DNA of 64,000 bases from RUG13091 sp045113315 (lineage in GTDB: Bacteria > Bacillota_I > Bacilli_A > RFN20 > CAG-826). The notes under the pieces were generated by a model, which saw only the letters and a list, made by a program, of their open reading frames with translations, made no database searches and was not told where the DNA came from. Shown here piece after piece: positions 37,843 to 48,227 of the stretch. The stretch spans positions 10,887 to 74,886 of the forward strand of contig JBGUIX010000003.1 of assembly GCA_045113315.1 (NCBI GenBank), given 5' to 3'. Numbering within the stretch: the stretch's first letter is position 1; each line of letters opens with the position of its first letter. The position numbers and the translations under genes are program-made.

Positions 37843-39525
37843 TTAACCATAAAAAATATCATTTATCTTTTGTAAACTTACGTAAGAAACGCCTATCTCA
37901 AGAAGATAGTTTACTATTTTTTCCCTTAATGTCTCACCATTGAATCTATTGAGATAATTGGTGAACGAAATTTTAATACTATTTATGGTTCTATCCGCAT
38001 TGATAAGACCAAAATTTGAAAATAAATAGTCTTTATATATAATCTCATCTTCACATCCTAAAATGCCCAGCAAAAGAAAAGAGACTAGCCCAGTTCTATC
38101 AGTGCCTATGGAACAGTGAATTATCATGGGGTAACTTTCTTTGCATGATAATGTGTTTTCAAAAATGTCTTTAATTATTTTTTCGTTATTGTTGATTTCG
38201 GGGAGATTTAAACCAGAATCCATCAAATAAGGACAATAAGAAGCGTTAGGAATAACGGATTCGGTGTACTTGCCTCTTTCGCCTTGATTTAATCTTAAGT
38301 CAACTTCTGTTTTAATTCCAAAACCATCACCGAGTGAAAAAAGTCCTCTTTCATCCACAAGGAGTTCGACTTGACTTGTATAACTTTTGTTTAATGCAGC
38401 TGTTCTGAAAAGTAGATTTTGAGCAATCACAGCCCCATTAATATTTCTTTTGCCGCCAATATCTCTACAATTTGTCACTCCGCCTATGTCCAAATTCCTG
38501 CAAATATCTGAAACAACTTCAACTTTTAACACACATGACAACAGACCATCGACAATGCTAAAAATAATATATTGTCTTTGTATTTCTAAATTAAAAAGTT
38601 TCGCAATATCAAGATTATAATTAAACTCATATTCAAAATAATGAAAATTCAATTCAAACAAAGAAATCTTAGAGTTCTCTTTTATATCAGCTGAAAAAGA
38701 TAAAATATAAGGCACTGGTTTCGAGAGTTCTGTGTCACCCTTACAATAATTTTCAATATCAAGACGATCAGATTTAAGGAAGTTTGATTGCAGTTCCGTA
38801 TGGAAATCATATTCATTATTGCCACTTAGTTCTATTTTATCTTCAACAATATTTAAAAACATGTTTTCAATTTTGCCACAATAATAAAATGAAATGTTGT
38901 ACTCTCCAATTACGGAAAAGTTAATATTTTCAATATTAGTTATACAATAATGAGGTAGAATAAAACGCTCAACAACAATTCCGCTACAACAAATGGAAAT
39001 AACAATATTGGGAATTGAATTTATATATTCTTGTTTAGAGATAGAATCAAATTCAAATTTAATAGAATCAAAAACGGCGCGAGTTGGTTTGTTTCGCTTA
39101 ATTGAACCATCAGACATTACAAAAGCATCAATCAAATCGCCATTAATTGACTCAACGAAATATTTGATGCTTTTCATGGGTTCGCAAGTAGTTGTGTAAG
39201 CTAAAAAACTAGTTTTGTTTTGACCGATCATCCAGTATCCTTCGGAATCTAATGCGGGTAATCCGGAAGCAACAGTGAATTGCGTAACCACATCATTAAT
39301 CACCCAAAAGCCATCGCTATTAATATAAGGGGTAGTTTCAAAAATTGGTTTCTCGTCATCCCCTGGATTGTCATCTTCTGGTGTTACTTGATTATCATCC
39401 GATTGAACAAAATGATCACTTAAATCATTATCAGGCAACGAAAAACCATACAAGGATGTATCACAAGCAGACAAAAGAAACAAAAATATGCCACAAAAAA
39501 TAGAAATTGCCTTTATTTTTTTCAC
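37843..39525 (-). CDS. Lipoprotein with tyrosine-phosphatase (Y_phosphatase3-like) domain
   Basis: The 560-residue protein has a lipoprotein signal peptide (FLLSACDTS, Cys about 21). Residues about 345-560 resemble tyrosine phosphatases of the PF13350 type: NLDIGGVTNCRDIGG at the start, LLFRTAALN, and the active-site loop HCSIGTDRTG (Cys-x5-Arg). The intervening about 300 residues are beta-rich and unassigned. An extracellular lipid-anchored phosphatase is unusual next to a polysaccharide operon; it may act on phosphate-bearing polymer or on protein phosphotyrosine. It is the last gene of the operon. Confidence 0.75.
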   Translation of the reverse strand: MKKIKAISIFCGIFLFLLSACDTSLYGFSLPDNDLSDHFVQSDDNQVTPEDDNPGDDEKPIFETTPYINSDGFWVINDVVTQFTVASGLPALDSEGYWMIGQNKTSFLAYTTTCEPMKSIKYFVESINGDLIDAFVMSDGSIKRNKPTRAVFDSIKFEFDSISKQEYINSIPNIVISICCSGIVVERFILPHYCITNIENINFSVIGEYNISFYYCGKIENMFLNIVEDKIELSGNNEYDFHTELQSNFLKSDRLDIENYCKGDTELSKPVPYILSFSADIKENSKISLFELNFHYFEYEFNYNLDIAKLFNLEIQRQYIIFSIVDGLLSCVLKVEVVSDICRNLDIGGVTNCRDIGGKRNINGAVIAQNLLFRTAALNKSYTSQVELLVDERGLFSLGDGFGIKTEVDLRLNQGERGKYTESVIPNASYCPYLMDSGLNLPEINNNEKIIKDIFENTLSCKESYPMIIHCSIGTDRTGLVSFLLLGILGCEDEIIYKDYLFSNFGLINADRTINSIKISFTNYLNRFNGETLREKIVNYLLEIGVSYVSLQKINDIFYG

Positions 39526-39573
39526 AATGTAATTATATTACTTTTACAATATGTATTAAAGATAATGAGAGAA

Positions 39574-40200
39574 TCAGCACTCTTCACTCCAATATATATT
39601 ATTTTTAATCAATTTTGCAGGATTGCCTCCATAAACACAACCACTTTCTTCAAATTTCCTAGTCACAATCGAACCGTACGCAATAACGCAATTATCAGGA
39701 ATAACAGATCCTTTCAATATAGAAACCTTTTGGCATAACCAAACATTATCACCAATAGTCACATCTTTAGCACAATTAAGGCGTTTGTGTTCTAAATTGT
39801 ATATTGAGTGAGAGTCAGACGTTCTTATGCAAACATTAGAAGAAGATAGAAGGTTGTTTCCTATGGTTAAACTTGTACCTTCTAGACAGCATATTTCTGT
39901 TTTGCCACAGAAACTTGCATTCTCGCCAATTGTAATGATATTGTTATCGCCCTCAATACAAAAAACAACATTTTTGAATTTTGAATTTTTGCTTATTCTT
40001 ATAACATTATTTGAACCAGAGAATAAGAAGGTGCATTTATAAAATAAAGAATCTTCAGCAATTATTTGATTAAAACGACCTTTGTATCTAAATTTACACA
40101 TCCAAAAGCCTGAGTTTTTGTAGGAAATAATATTATGCTTGCCACGATGTTTTAATACGCGGAGAAATACCTTTGAGAGCCTTTTTAATTTCGCATTCAT
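39574..40200 (-). CDS. Left-handed beta-helix acyltransferase (hexapeptide repeat)
   Basis: The 208-residue protein has repeated hexapeptides (ISKNSKFKNVVF, IGENASFCGKTEI, IGDNVWLCQKV) and the active-site-like SVIPDNCVIAYGSIVTRKFE with YGGNPAKLI, as in maltose/galactoside O-acetyltransferases. It probably O- or N-acetylates a sugar of the polymer. It lies in the operon between the unknown membrane protein and the phosphatase lipoprotein. Confidence 0.85.
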   Translation of the reverse strand: MNAKLKRLSKVFLRVLKHRGKHNIISYKNSGFWMCKFRYKGRFNQIIAEDSLFYKCTFLFSGSNNVIRISKNSKFKNVVFCIEGDNNIITIGENASFCGKTEICCLEGTSLTIGNNLLSSSNVCIRTSDSHSIYNLEHKRLNCAKDVTIGDNVWLCQKVSILKGSVIPDNCVIAYGSIVTRKFEESGCVYGGNPAKLIKNNIYWSEEC

Positions 40201-40214
40201 AATTGATAATCCAA

Positions 40215-41438
40215 TTATATATTAATTTCATATAAATGTTCTTCATAATTGTGAACCTCTTCTTTTTTGGGTTTAAAAATCAAACCAATCACAATTGAAG
40301 CAACGAGAATTAAAAGACCGACAATTAAAGTTATTAATTGGGTTTCTAACGTCCAAATGCAAGAAATAATATTATTTTTAAATAAAACAAATCCCAACAG
40401 CCAATATAATATTAAAGAAATCAAAATAGTAGCGGGTAAATCTTTAATTGCATTTAAGAAATTATTTTTCTTTTTTACAAATAAAACAACATTTAACAAC
40501 AATGAAGCTACAACGGAAAGAAGAACAAATAGAATGCTTGTACTTGATAAAGTGTATCCACCATTTTCAACTAAGAATGAGTATTTGCTTTGTAGACGAG
40601 ACTCAATATTTTCGTATTTTGTTGGCAAGTCTTTTGCGTCATCGACAAATGTTGAAAGATAAGCATTTTTTTTATCTAAAAACTTATTCATGAAGAAAAT
40701 TTTTGTGGTATAGAACAAATCTTGAAAGTAATCATCGCCTATTACGCAAGCATATGTAGATTGTCCTGTGTATGTTTCCATATCCCATGCATTTTTTGAT
40801 GGAACAACTATAAAATCTGTCAACGATAAAGAAGAAAATATGATATCAGAACTAGGGTGAACTATTCCATCAAACGCAATCTCAGTAGTTTTGCTGTCAA
40901 AAACTTTAATTGCTGATTCCTTCGATTTTATTTTGCTATATAAAGATTCAGAAATATAAAAGCCTTCCTTACCATTGAAGGATATACTTTTTCCATCAAA
41001 TGAGGTGTAGGTCAAGCCAAATGCTTTTATCGCACTAGGTGTTGGCGTGGCGAGAACACCACATTGAATGTAATTGCTTTCCCTGTCCCTGATTGCAGTT
41101 TGACCATTCGAATCAGGATTAAATATGAAACCAAAATTATAGTTGTTTGTTTCAAAAACGGACCAAGCGGAAGTCATAGAATATAGCCAAGGTTTAATAT
41201 CTCCCCCAAGCCAATTTTTTCTGCTCTCAATCGGTCTCACAGTCCAAAAAGACTTATGTGAAATATTAGTTTTGTTATTTTCTTTGATGTCAGCAATCAA
41301 ACAATCGTAATCATTGTTTGATGACAGTGAAGCACAAGCCGAAGTGGAAACAACAACAGAAAAAGAAAAAGAAAGCGTCGATAAAAACAATGCCATTCTA
41401 ATCAATAATTGTTTAAAGGCGAACGTCTTCTCTCTCAT
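40215..41438 (-). CDS. Membrane protein with extracytoplasmic domain, unknown
   Basis: The 407-residue protein has an N-terminal hydrophobic segment (about 10-35), a large soluble domain (about 36-295) that should face outward, and three C-terminal helices (about 300-322, 336-356, 366-392). I recognise no family. Its start overlaps the EpsG stop by one base, so it is translationally coupled to the polymerase and may assist polymer export or attachment. Confidence 0.7.
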   Translation of the reverse strand: MREKTFAFKQLLIRMALFLSTLSFSFSVVVSTSACASLSSNNDYDCLIADIKENNKTNISHKSFWTVRPIESRKNWLGGDIKPWLYSMTSAWSVFETNNYNFGFIFNPDSNGQTAIRDRESNYIQCGVLATPTPSAIKAFGLTYTSFDGKSISFNGKEGFYISESLYSKIKSKESAIKVFDSKTTEIAFDGIVHPSSDIIFSSLSLTDFIVVPSKNAWDMETYTGQSTYACVIGDDYFQDLFYTTKIFFMNKFLDKKNAYLSTFVDDAKDLPTKYENIESRLQSKYSFLVENGGYTLSSTSILFVLLSVVASLLLNVVLFVKKKNNFLNAIKDLPATILISLILYWLLGFVLFKNNIISCIWTLETQLITLIVGLLILVASIVIGLIFKPKKEEVHNYEEHLYEINI

Positions 41439-42721
41439 TAAAATACTCCATAAGGCAAAAGTTTAAGGTAATTAACCCTTAGAACTGTGAAATAAAAATA
41501 CAATATGCCAAATATGCAAATAATAAAAATAGTTAATAGATGTTGTTTTCCTTTAGAATATCCATCTAGAATTGTTGGTACAAGCAAACAAAAGCCCAAA
41601 CAGCCATACAAACCTGCTCTTGATAGTAAGAAAATAATCTGATCATAAGTAAAAAGTGAGAATTGAAAGAAAGCCATAGCAAAAGCCAATCTTTTAGCTT
41701 TGTCGTCAATTTCAACATTCATAACGGAAAAACGATTAGGCTTTTTTTTATTAATGGTTTTTAAAAATGAGAGTGACATTATTTTTGAGAGGTCAAAATG
41801 GTAAATATTGAGAATAATATATAAACCAAGAACAATAAGAAGCAAAACAGATGTTCCACTAATACCTGATAATTGCAATGCTGGTGGATAAAAAGAATAT
41901 GCGCTAGTTGGGCTCGAGATCGAAAGAAAAACATATGAGCCGACCGGAGCAAAGAAACAAAAAGATACTACATATGCAAGAAATAGAATAAAAAAACCTT
42001 TGATTGTTTTTACTTTAATAAAATAAAACAAATATACAAATACAAATAGAACGACAGAGCTATGAAAGAAATAGCCAGCAAAAACAATCAACACAGAAAT
42101 AAATTTCAAATATTTATTTTTTATAAGAGCAAAAGAAATCAGAGATAATAAGCAAAAGGAAAATGCTAATGTTTGCCTAATAGTCGATAAATTTAAAGTG
42201 AAAAAACCAAAACAAATATATAGTGCCAAGGTAAGGGATGGCATTTTTGAATATAATTGGCAAACAATTAATAAAACGGTAAAAAAATAGAAGTAAATCA
42301 AAAAAGAGAAAACGTAATATGGAATATGTGCAACAGCGAATAAATACACCAAGATAACGAAGCCTCTTTCGAAAGTGAAATTCATTGTCTTAATTTGTTC
42401 AAAAGTATACTGGTTAGCCGTTAAATAAAAATCATAATAAGCTTTTGTGTCAGCTCCAACTGAAATCGATCTAAAGCCACATATAGAAGCGAGCATAAAA
42501 ATAGCAATCAAAGAAAAAACAAATCTGGATAGAAAAGTTCTGTTATGAAATCTTGTCGCAAAAAATAAAACGAGCTTGTTGTTCGTTTTAGGAACATATT
42601 GATTTCTAAATAGTTTTAAATTGTTAAATGCATAAACAACGCCAATATCAATAGCGATTATTACGATAGGAATCAAACAATAAAACAGAGTAGATAAAAA
42701 CATTATTTTTATTTTAAGCAA
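41438..42721 (-). CDS. EpsG-family polysaccharide polymerase
   Basis: The 427-residue protein has about ten to twelve membrane helices and the EpsG feature SVGADTKAYYDFY in its N-terminal extracellular loop (about residues 87-100), plus a late YGCLGFCLLVPTILDG helix. EpsG/Wzy-type proteins polymerise lipid-linked repeat units on the outer face. It is the only polymerase candidate in the operon. Confidence 0.85.
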   Translation of the reverse strand: MLKIKIMFLSTLFYCLIPIVIIAIDIGVVYAFNNLKLFRNQYVPKTNNKLVLFFATRFHNRTFLSRFVFSLIAIFMLASICGFRSISVGADTKAYYDFYLTANQYTFEQIKTMNFTFERGFVILVYLFAVAHIPYYVFSFLIYFYFFTVLLIVCQLYSKMPSLTLALYICFGFFTLNLSTIRQTLAFSFCLLSLISFALIKNKYLKFISVLIVFAGYFFHSSVVLFVFVYLFYFIKVKTIKGFFILFLAYVVSFCFFAPVGSYVFLSISSPTSAYSFYPPALQLSGISGTSVLLLIVLGLYIILNIYHFDLSKIMSLSFLKTINKKKPNRFSVMNVEIDDKAKRLAFAMAFFQFSLFTYDQIIFLLSRAGLYGCLGFCLLVPTILDGYSKGKQHLLTIFIICIFGILYFYFTVLRVNYLKLLPYGVF

Positions 42722-42766
42722 TAATGTAAAAATAAAAAAGTGGTTTATAAAATAACAGCAATTGTC

Positions 42767-43783
42767 TTATTTGGTTTTACAGAGCGAAGCATACTCATCA
42801 GCGCATCTTTTGAAAGATAATTCACTAGCAATTTGTTTTCTCTCTTTAATAGAAATATTGACAAACTCATCATGGATATTTTGTAAGGAAAGCGTTAATT
42901 CTTTTGAATTAATAGCATCACAAATGTGAAAATATGGTTTTTTTAGAAATACACTAGCACAACCGGATGTGGATTGAGTAATAATGTTGCATCCATTAAC
43001 AATTGCTTCTGTAAAGACAATGCCAAAGGGCTCAAGAGAATTTAATGATATAAAGAACTTGCTTTTTGACAAAAGATTTTTAACGCCGGCACTATCAAGC
43101 CTACCTAAAAAACAAATTGATTCACCATAGTATTTTCCACCTGGAAGGAATAAAGATTCCTCTTCCCCATACCCAGCAACTGCAAAACTAAAATCTGGTC
43201 TGATTCTTTTTAGTTTAGTAAAAGCCTCGCAAATTAGATTTATTCCTTTGTCTTTAAATAACCTTCCAATATAAACAAAATCATATTCTTTTTTGTCATC
43301 TTGAGTATGTGGTTCAATATCCACTCCGTTAATTATGATTTTATCAGAATTGATTAAGTTTATTTTTTTGTTGATAGCGTTTGTTAATTGCGATACTGAG
43401 ACAACATGATCAAACTTTTTGTGGACACGTCTCAAAGAAGAATTTATTAACCACGCCTTCAGTTTTCCATTAACAGGGCATGAAAATCCATGAAGAACTT
43501 GAACATACGTCGCAGAATTCCATTTTCGCTTATACGCTCCAATGCCCAATGAATATTTAAGAGAACAAATTACTAAATCAGGTTTTTCCAATCTTATAAT
43601 TTTTGCTATTTTTGAAAAAGAAAAAGAGACAACTATATTGTTTATTCTTTTTGATTTATCATCTGAAATTATCTTTGCATCGTCGCCCCTTTTTAGAAAA
43701 CCATCATACAATCCCTCGTCAAAAACAGCAACTCCACCAGATTTCTCGTTATTAATAACAGGACCTAAAATTAATACTTTCAT
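42767..43783 (-). CDS. Glycosyltransferase family 4-like
   Basis: The 338-residue GT-B protein has the C-terminal donor-site pattern EPFGIVFTEAIVNGCNIITQSTSG (read as Glu-x7-Glu) and FVYIGRLFKDKGINLICEAF, typical of family 4 retaining enzymes. It overlaps the preceding gene by 4 bases. The sugar and acceptor are not predictable. Confidence 0.85.
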   Translation of the reverse strand: MKVLILGPVINNEKSGGVAVFDEGLYDGFLKRGDDAKIISDDKSKRINNIVVSFSFSKIAKIIRLEKPDLVICSLKYSLGIGAYKRKWNSATYVQVLHGFSCPVNGKLKAWLINSSLRRVHKKFDHVVSVSQLTNAINKKINLINSDKIIINGVDIEPHTQDDKKEYDFVYIGRLFKDKGINLICEAFTKLKRIRPDFSFAVAGYGEEESLFLPGGKYYGESICFLGRLDSAGVKNLLSKSKFFISLNSLEPFGIVFTEAIVNGCNIITQSTSGCASVFLKKPYFHICDAINSKELTLSLQNIHDEFVNISIKERKQIASELSFKRCADEYASLCKTK

Positions 43784-44991
43784 AATTTATTTTCCACTTC
43801 TTTAATTTTTGCTATTAGTCGCTTAACTAGATTATCAGGTTTTCTTTCGTTTAAAAACCTCATAATTAAGTCTTCGTTAATTTTAGGACAATTAACTGCA
43901 TTTCTGATTGCAGAAACAAAATCTTCCAAATTAGTAGTTTTCGGATAAATCAAAATGTCATCCAACTCTTTTGGATAGCAATCCAATTTGAAGGTGACAA
44001 TCGGCTTTTTGCTACTCAAATAATCAAATAATTTAGAAGGAAAAGAAAAAGCAGTATACTCATCGCTTGAATATCGCGGTGACAACAATACATCAGCTTC
44101 CTCTAAAATTAATGGGATTTGAGATGGGGAAACATATCCGTGAACCAAAATATTTTTTGAAAACACAAAGCCATTCGGAAGACCGTCTGATGCCGGTAAG
44201 CCATACACTTCAAAAATATATTCCGGAAGTAAGTCTGCAGCTTTTGATATAAGTTCTATTCCGTTTCTTTTGTCTAGCTTTCCAATGTAAATAATTCTTT
44301 TTCTTTGATTAGTTGAAGCTATATTAGAATGTTTACAATCTGGAGTCAAACCCTCATTAACGATCGTTTCTTTGTTTTTGAAATCATCCATTTTTTTCAT
44401 TTCTTTAGAGAATAGAACATCAAGATCGACATATTTTTTATGGTTTTTGAAAATAACCTTGGTGTTTATTCTTTTTAACGCTTTATAGATAATGCTTGAA
44501 GACCTGTTGTTAAATTTTGGCAAGTCTGGCACAAAGAGAATTGAAGACACATTCTTGTATTTTTTCTTTAAGAATTTAATCGTGTTCAAATAGGGAAGAT
44601 GCATTTCACATCCAATTACACGAATTCGATAAGTGTTATCAATTTTATGGTCATTAAAATACTTCACAATAGCTTTTTTAAACCCGCGAACCTTCGAAAA
44701 AGAAGAAAATAGGTAAGATGCATTGTATGTTATAGGAAAATATTGTTCAGTTTGTGTAAACCCTTTGACTTTAAGTTTTTTGCAATTTTTTGGAAACCAA
44801 CCAACTGAAGGGGCGCTAAAAAAAACTGTATTCTTTCCGCACACTTGTTTAAAGCCTTCAAACAATCTTCTTTCAAAAACAGTGTTAGATACAGAAGTAT
44901 TATTCTTTATGTAGCTTTTTATATATTGTTCATCACAATCTAAAAACATGCATCCAAGAATTATATTAATGGTTTTTTCAACTTCACTCAT
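43780..44991 (-). CDS. Glycosyltransferase, GT-B fold
   Basis: The 403-residue protein has the inter-domain pattern RIIYIGKLDKRNGIELISKA and a donor-binding part AFSFPSKLFDYLSSKKPIV, which lacks the usual Glu-x7-Glu pair, so it may belong to a family near GT4/GT1 with altered donor contacts. It overlaps the next gene by 4 bases and the upstream one by 8. Confidence 0.8.
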   Translation of the reverse strand: MSEVEKTINIILGCMFLDCDEQYIKSYIKNNTSVSNTVFERRLFEGFKQVCGKNTVFFSAPSVGWFPKNCKKLKVKGFTQTEQYFPITYNASYLFSSFSKVRGFKKAIVKYFNDHKIDNTYRIRVIGCEMHLPYLNTIKFLKKKYKNVSSILFVPDLPKFNNRSSSIIYKALKRINTKVIFKNHKKYVDLDVLFSKEMKKMDDFKNKETIVNEGLTPDCKHSNIASTNQRKRIIYIGKLDKRNGIELISKAADLLPEYIFEVYGLPASDGLPNGFVFSKNILVHGYVSPSQIPLILEEADVLLSPRYSSDEYTAFSFPSKLFDYLSSKKPIVTFKLDCYPKELDDILIYPKTTNLEDFVSAIRNAVNCPKINEDLIMRFLNERKPDNLVKRLIAKIKEVENKL

Positions 44992-46150
44992 AAGTCTTAT
45001 TTAAATATATCTCTAGATATTTAGAAGCGCAAATCTTTGCATCGAACGTCTTTGCTTTCTCAACGCAGTTTTTTGATGCGTATTTTTTGAAATCAAAAGA
45101 AGTTATTGCGTTATAAAGATTGCAAAAATCATTCGAAGAAGTTACTACACCACAACTTTCATCAATTATTTCAGAACAACCCCCGGTGTCAAACGTCACA
45201 ACCGGTAACCCGTATGATAAAGATTCAAGCAGCACGGTTGGAAAATTGTCTTTCAAAGTTGGATTAACAAAAATATCAGATGACAGATATTGTTCTTTTA
45301 ATAATTCTTTATTTAAAACGCCAACAAGTTTTATTCCCTTATTAAATAATCTACAAGTTTTTTTATCACTTCCAACAACTGTTATTTTGTATTTTGAGGG
45401 CAACTTCTCATATAATTCATTTATGAACATTGAGCCTTTATCGATAGACCACGGATTAGCTACACATAACAATTTAATTGTGTCATTCGCACCTTTTTCA
45501 GTAAGTATGGTTTGTTCGTTTTTTATACCATTGTTTATAACAACTTTTTGAGCATTAGGAAAACGTGATTCAAATAGTTTAAAAAGCCATTTAGATGGAA
45601 AAACAAAAACAGGGTTTTTCAATCTTTTGATAAATTCATTTTTAGATTTTTGAAGTCTTTTAGATTTATCTATTAAAACATGAGGATATTTGTTTTTAAA
45701 TTTACAAGAATGGCAACCATTCTTCCATTTATCACACTCAATTAACGCACATCTTCCACTAAGAAAAAATTCATCATGCATAGTAAAAATGATTTTTCCT
45801 TCAAAAGATTGCAAAAAATTTCCAAACATTTTGAAATTCAGATAATTCCCGTGAATATTGTGAATATGAATGATGTCTGGTTTAAATGATTTCAGTTCTT
45901 TAATTAGTTTCTTAGTAGAGCTTTTGTGAAAAGAACCCACCATCCCCGAAATATATGTTAAAAAATTAGATAAATATTGCAAAATGATATTTTCACCTAT
46001 AAATGTCCAATCTTTTTTTAAAGCATTAAAAGAGCGTCCATAGTATTTTTTTACCTGGAAATTATCTGATGGTAAATAATTAGCAATACTATTTATCAAA
46101 CCGCCAGTAGAACCACTACAATATGTATTAATGAAGGCTATTTTTTTCAT
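44984..46150 (-). CDS. Glycosyltransferase family 4
   Basis: The 388-residue GT-B enzyme contains the family 4 core DNFPTVLLESLSYGLPVVTF with VTFDTGGCSEII behind it, and a Cys-rich insertion (CDKWKNGCHSCKFKNK, about 140-160) seen in a subset of GT4 proteins. Its start overlaps the LicD stop by 4 bases. Confidence 0.88.
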   Translation of the reverse strand: MKKIAFINTYCSGSTGGLINSIANYLPSDNFQVKKYYGRSFNALKKDWTFIGENIILQYLSNFLTYISGMVGSFHKSSTKKLIKELKSFKPDIIHIHNIHGNYLNFKMFGNFLQSFEGKIIFTMHDEFFLSGRCALIECDKWKNGCHSCKFKNKYPHVLIDKSKRLQKSKNEFIKRLKNPVFVFPSKWLFKLFESRFPNAQKVVINNGIKNEQTILTEKGANDTIKLLCVANPWSIDKGSMFINELYEKLPSKYKITVVGSDKKTCRLFNKGIKLVGVLNKELLKEQYLSSDIFVNPTLKDNFPTVLLESLSYGLPVVTFDTGGCSEIIDESCGVVTSSNDFCNLYNAITSFDFKKYASKNCVEKAKTFDAKICASKYLEIYLNKTYE

Positions 46151-46947
46151 AATTCGATTCGAGAGACATAATGATGAGGTACTTTTTTTATATCATCAAT
46201 ATCTTTTTCATAATCTCCATAGGCGTCTTTTAAATAATCATGAAGGCGAACCGGCAATTCGATCTCAACGCCAGAAAAGGATCCAAGAATGGTTGATTCG
46301 AAATATTTATATGGGAAGATTTCAATCCTGCAAAAGCACCTTTCTGTATTACCAAAAGGTATTTTTGAAAGCAGCTTCTCGTTTTTAATACAATAATAAT
46401 TATTGGTTTTTCTCATGAAAAAGAATATGAAGTTCAAGACTAAATTTTTGAAAGATTTCTTTTTGCACTGAAGCAAAGAACTTGATATTTTTGCTTGACG
46501 TAATTTATAGATAAATTTATCAGAAGTTTTTCCTTTAATGTAGCCATCAATAGGGAAGATGTCAATGAATACACCATTTACAATATTTAGTTTTGAAGTA
46601 TTCATTTCTTCAAATATAGTATCTATTTTTCTAACCTTAGAAACGCCAAAGCAATAGTTCGGATCAGAATATACTGATTGCACAAAAAAGCCGGAGGGAA
46701 AAAATTGTTGAGCATTTTTTATAAATTTCTCATAATCCTCACGTGGCATTGCAATATCAATATCATCATCCCATGGAATAAAGCCTTTATACTTTTTGGC
46801 GCCAAGAGCTGTTCCACCAATTGCCATGTACCTAAGGCCCATTTTTTTAATTACACCGATAGTGGTTTTGAGTATACCTAATTCAATTGATTGTAGTTTG
46901 CTTAATTGCTCGTGTGTCAATGTTATTGGTTTAATATTGTTTTTCAT
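46147..46947 (-). CDS. LicD-family phosphotransferase
   Basis: The 266-residue LicD protein has the nucleotidyltransferase-like core YMAIGGTALGAKKYKGFIPW followed by DDDIDIAMPREDYEKF (metal-binding Asp residues). LicD enzymes transfer phosphocholine or other phospho-alditols to surface glycans, so the polymer is probably decorated with a phospho-group. No choline uptake or activation genes are in view. Confidence 0.88.
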   Translation of the reverse strand: MKNNIKPITLTHEQLSKLQSIELGILKTTIGVIKKMGLRYMAIGGTALGAKKYKGFIPWDDDIDIAMPREDYEKFIKNAQQFFPSGFFVQSVYSDPNYCFGVSKVRKIDTIFEEMNTSKLNIVNGVFIDIFPIDGYIKGKTSDKFIYKLRQAKISSSLLQCKKKSFKNLVLNFIFFFMRKTNNYYCIKNEKLLSKIPFGNTERCFCRIEIFPYKYFESTILGSFSGVEIELPVRLHDYLKDAYGDYEKDIDDIKKVPHHYVSRIEL

Positions 46948-48227
46948 CTTTTAAATAATCTGAACATTAAGTCCCTAATTCCAATTCTACTCAGTCTATT
47001 AGATATTTTAAAAACTTTTCTTAGTTTCCTTAATACTACTCCTACAAATTTGTAACAATCAAAATAGGGCTTCGATGGACTCAATAATTTAATTTCTTGG
47101 TTATCAAGAGCATCTACACTTTTAAAAAGTTCATACCAATCATCATATACAACACTCGGCTTATATTTTTCTAAATATGTTGTATCAAAATCCAAAACGA
47201 CTTTGTTTTGTAAAACACTAACTATTTTATTGACCATTGAGGTACTATTTTTTATTAATATACCAGTGTGCTTATGAGAAACGGTTTCAATTAATCCTGT
47301 TGTTCTTTTTGCAATTACAGGTACCCCATTTTGAACAAAATCTATAGCGGCGAGACAAAAAGTTTCTCTTTTACTAGGAATAACCCCAACCTTACAAATA
47401 GAAAGAACATCTTTTTTTTCAACACCCATGAGACCTAGAAATTTGACATTGTTCTCAATGTGCTTTTTTCTGAGAATATTTAATAACATTGTTTCGTATT
47501 CTAAACTGGCTATATTATTTGGGCCCATCTTGACATTTCTATTATTAGAAGCTGCATTCCCAATTACAAGTAATTGTGCTTCCGGAACCTTTTTAACCAC
47601 TTTACCCCAAATCCGTAATAGAATATGAAATCCTTTCCACGCTCCAATATTTCCTACGAAAGCGGCGTTTTTGTTTCTATTCATATAACTGATTTCATTT
47701 TTTGAATATAAAGGGATGGCATTATAGATAACAATCCCTTTTTTGCAAATATCATGTTCCAAATAAAAATCATACATTTGTTTAGAGACAAAAACACAAC
47801 GAGCTACTTTTTGATTCGAACTTAATTTGTTTGCTGAATCATAATTTATAAAATTATGGAGCCAATAAATAACTTTGGTGTTTTTTAGTATATCTAAATC
47901 ATTAATGCCGTCTGTGGCTCTTAAAAGAATGATATCAATTCCAAGATCATTACACTTTTTAAACGCATCTTTAATATCATCGACCAATATTTCATTTATT
48001 TCAAAAGTCGCATTTTGGTGTTTGTTACAAAAAACAACTAAATCGATATCTTGATATTTAACATTATTCGTCATTTGTTGGATCAAATATAAAAATTCAT
48101 ATCTTGTTCCACCAATACCACAATTTCCTTTTGTAGGATCAGAAATCATTACTTCAGATATTCCTTTATTTTCCAAATATAGTCCAACTTTAATTTTATT
48201 CATAATTCTTAAACCAATCATTTTCAA
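46944..48227 (-). CDS. Glycosyltransferase family 4
   Basis: The 427-residue GT-B protein has AAFVGNIGAWKGFHILLRIW and a donor region ETFCLAAIDFVQNGVPVIAK (Glu-x7-Asp rather than Glu-x7-Glu). The first Met at 48227 overlaps the previous gene by 32 bases; the internal Met9 (MNKIKVGLYL) is an alternative start. Its stop overlaps LicD by 4 bases. Confidence 0.85.
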   Translation of the reverse strand: MKMIGLRIMNKIKVGLYLENKGISEVMISDPTKGNCGIGGTRYEFLYLIQQMTNNVKYQDIDLVVFCNKHQNATFEINEILVDDIKDAFKKCNDLGIDIILLRATDGINDLDILKNTKVIYWLHNFINYDSANKLSSNQKVARCVFVSKQMYDFYLEHDICKKGIVIYNAIPLYSKNEISYMNRNKNAAFVGNIGAWKGFHILLRIWGKVVKKVPEAQLLVIGNAASNNRNVKMGPNNIASLEYETMLLNILRKKHIENNVKFLGLMGVEKKDVLSICKVGVIPSKRETFCLAAIDFVQNGVPVIAKRTTGLIETVSHKHTGILIKNSTSMVNKIVSVLQNKVVLDFDTTYLEKYKPSVVYDDWYELFKSVDALDNQEIKLLSPSKPYFDCYKFVGVVLRKLRKVFKISNRLSRIGIRDLMFRLFKR

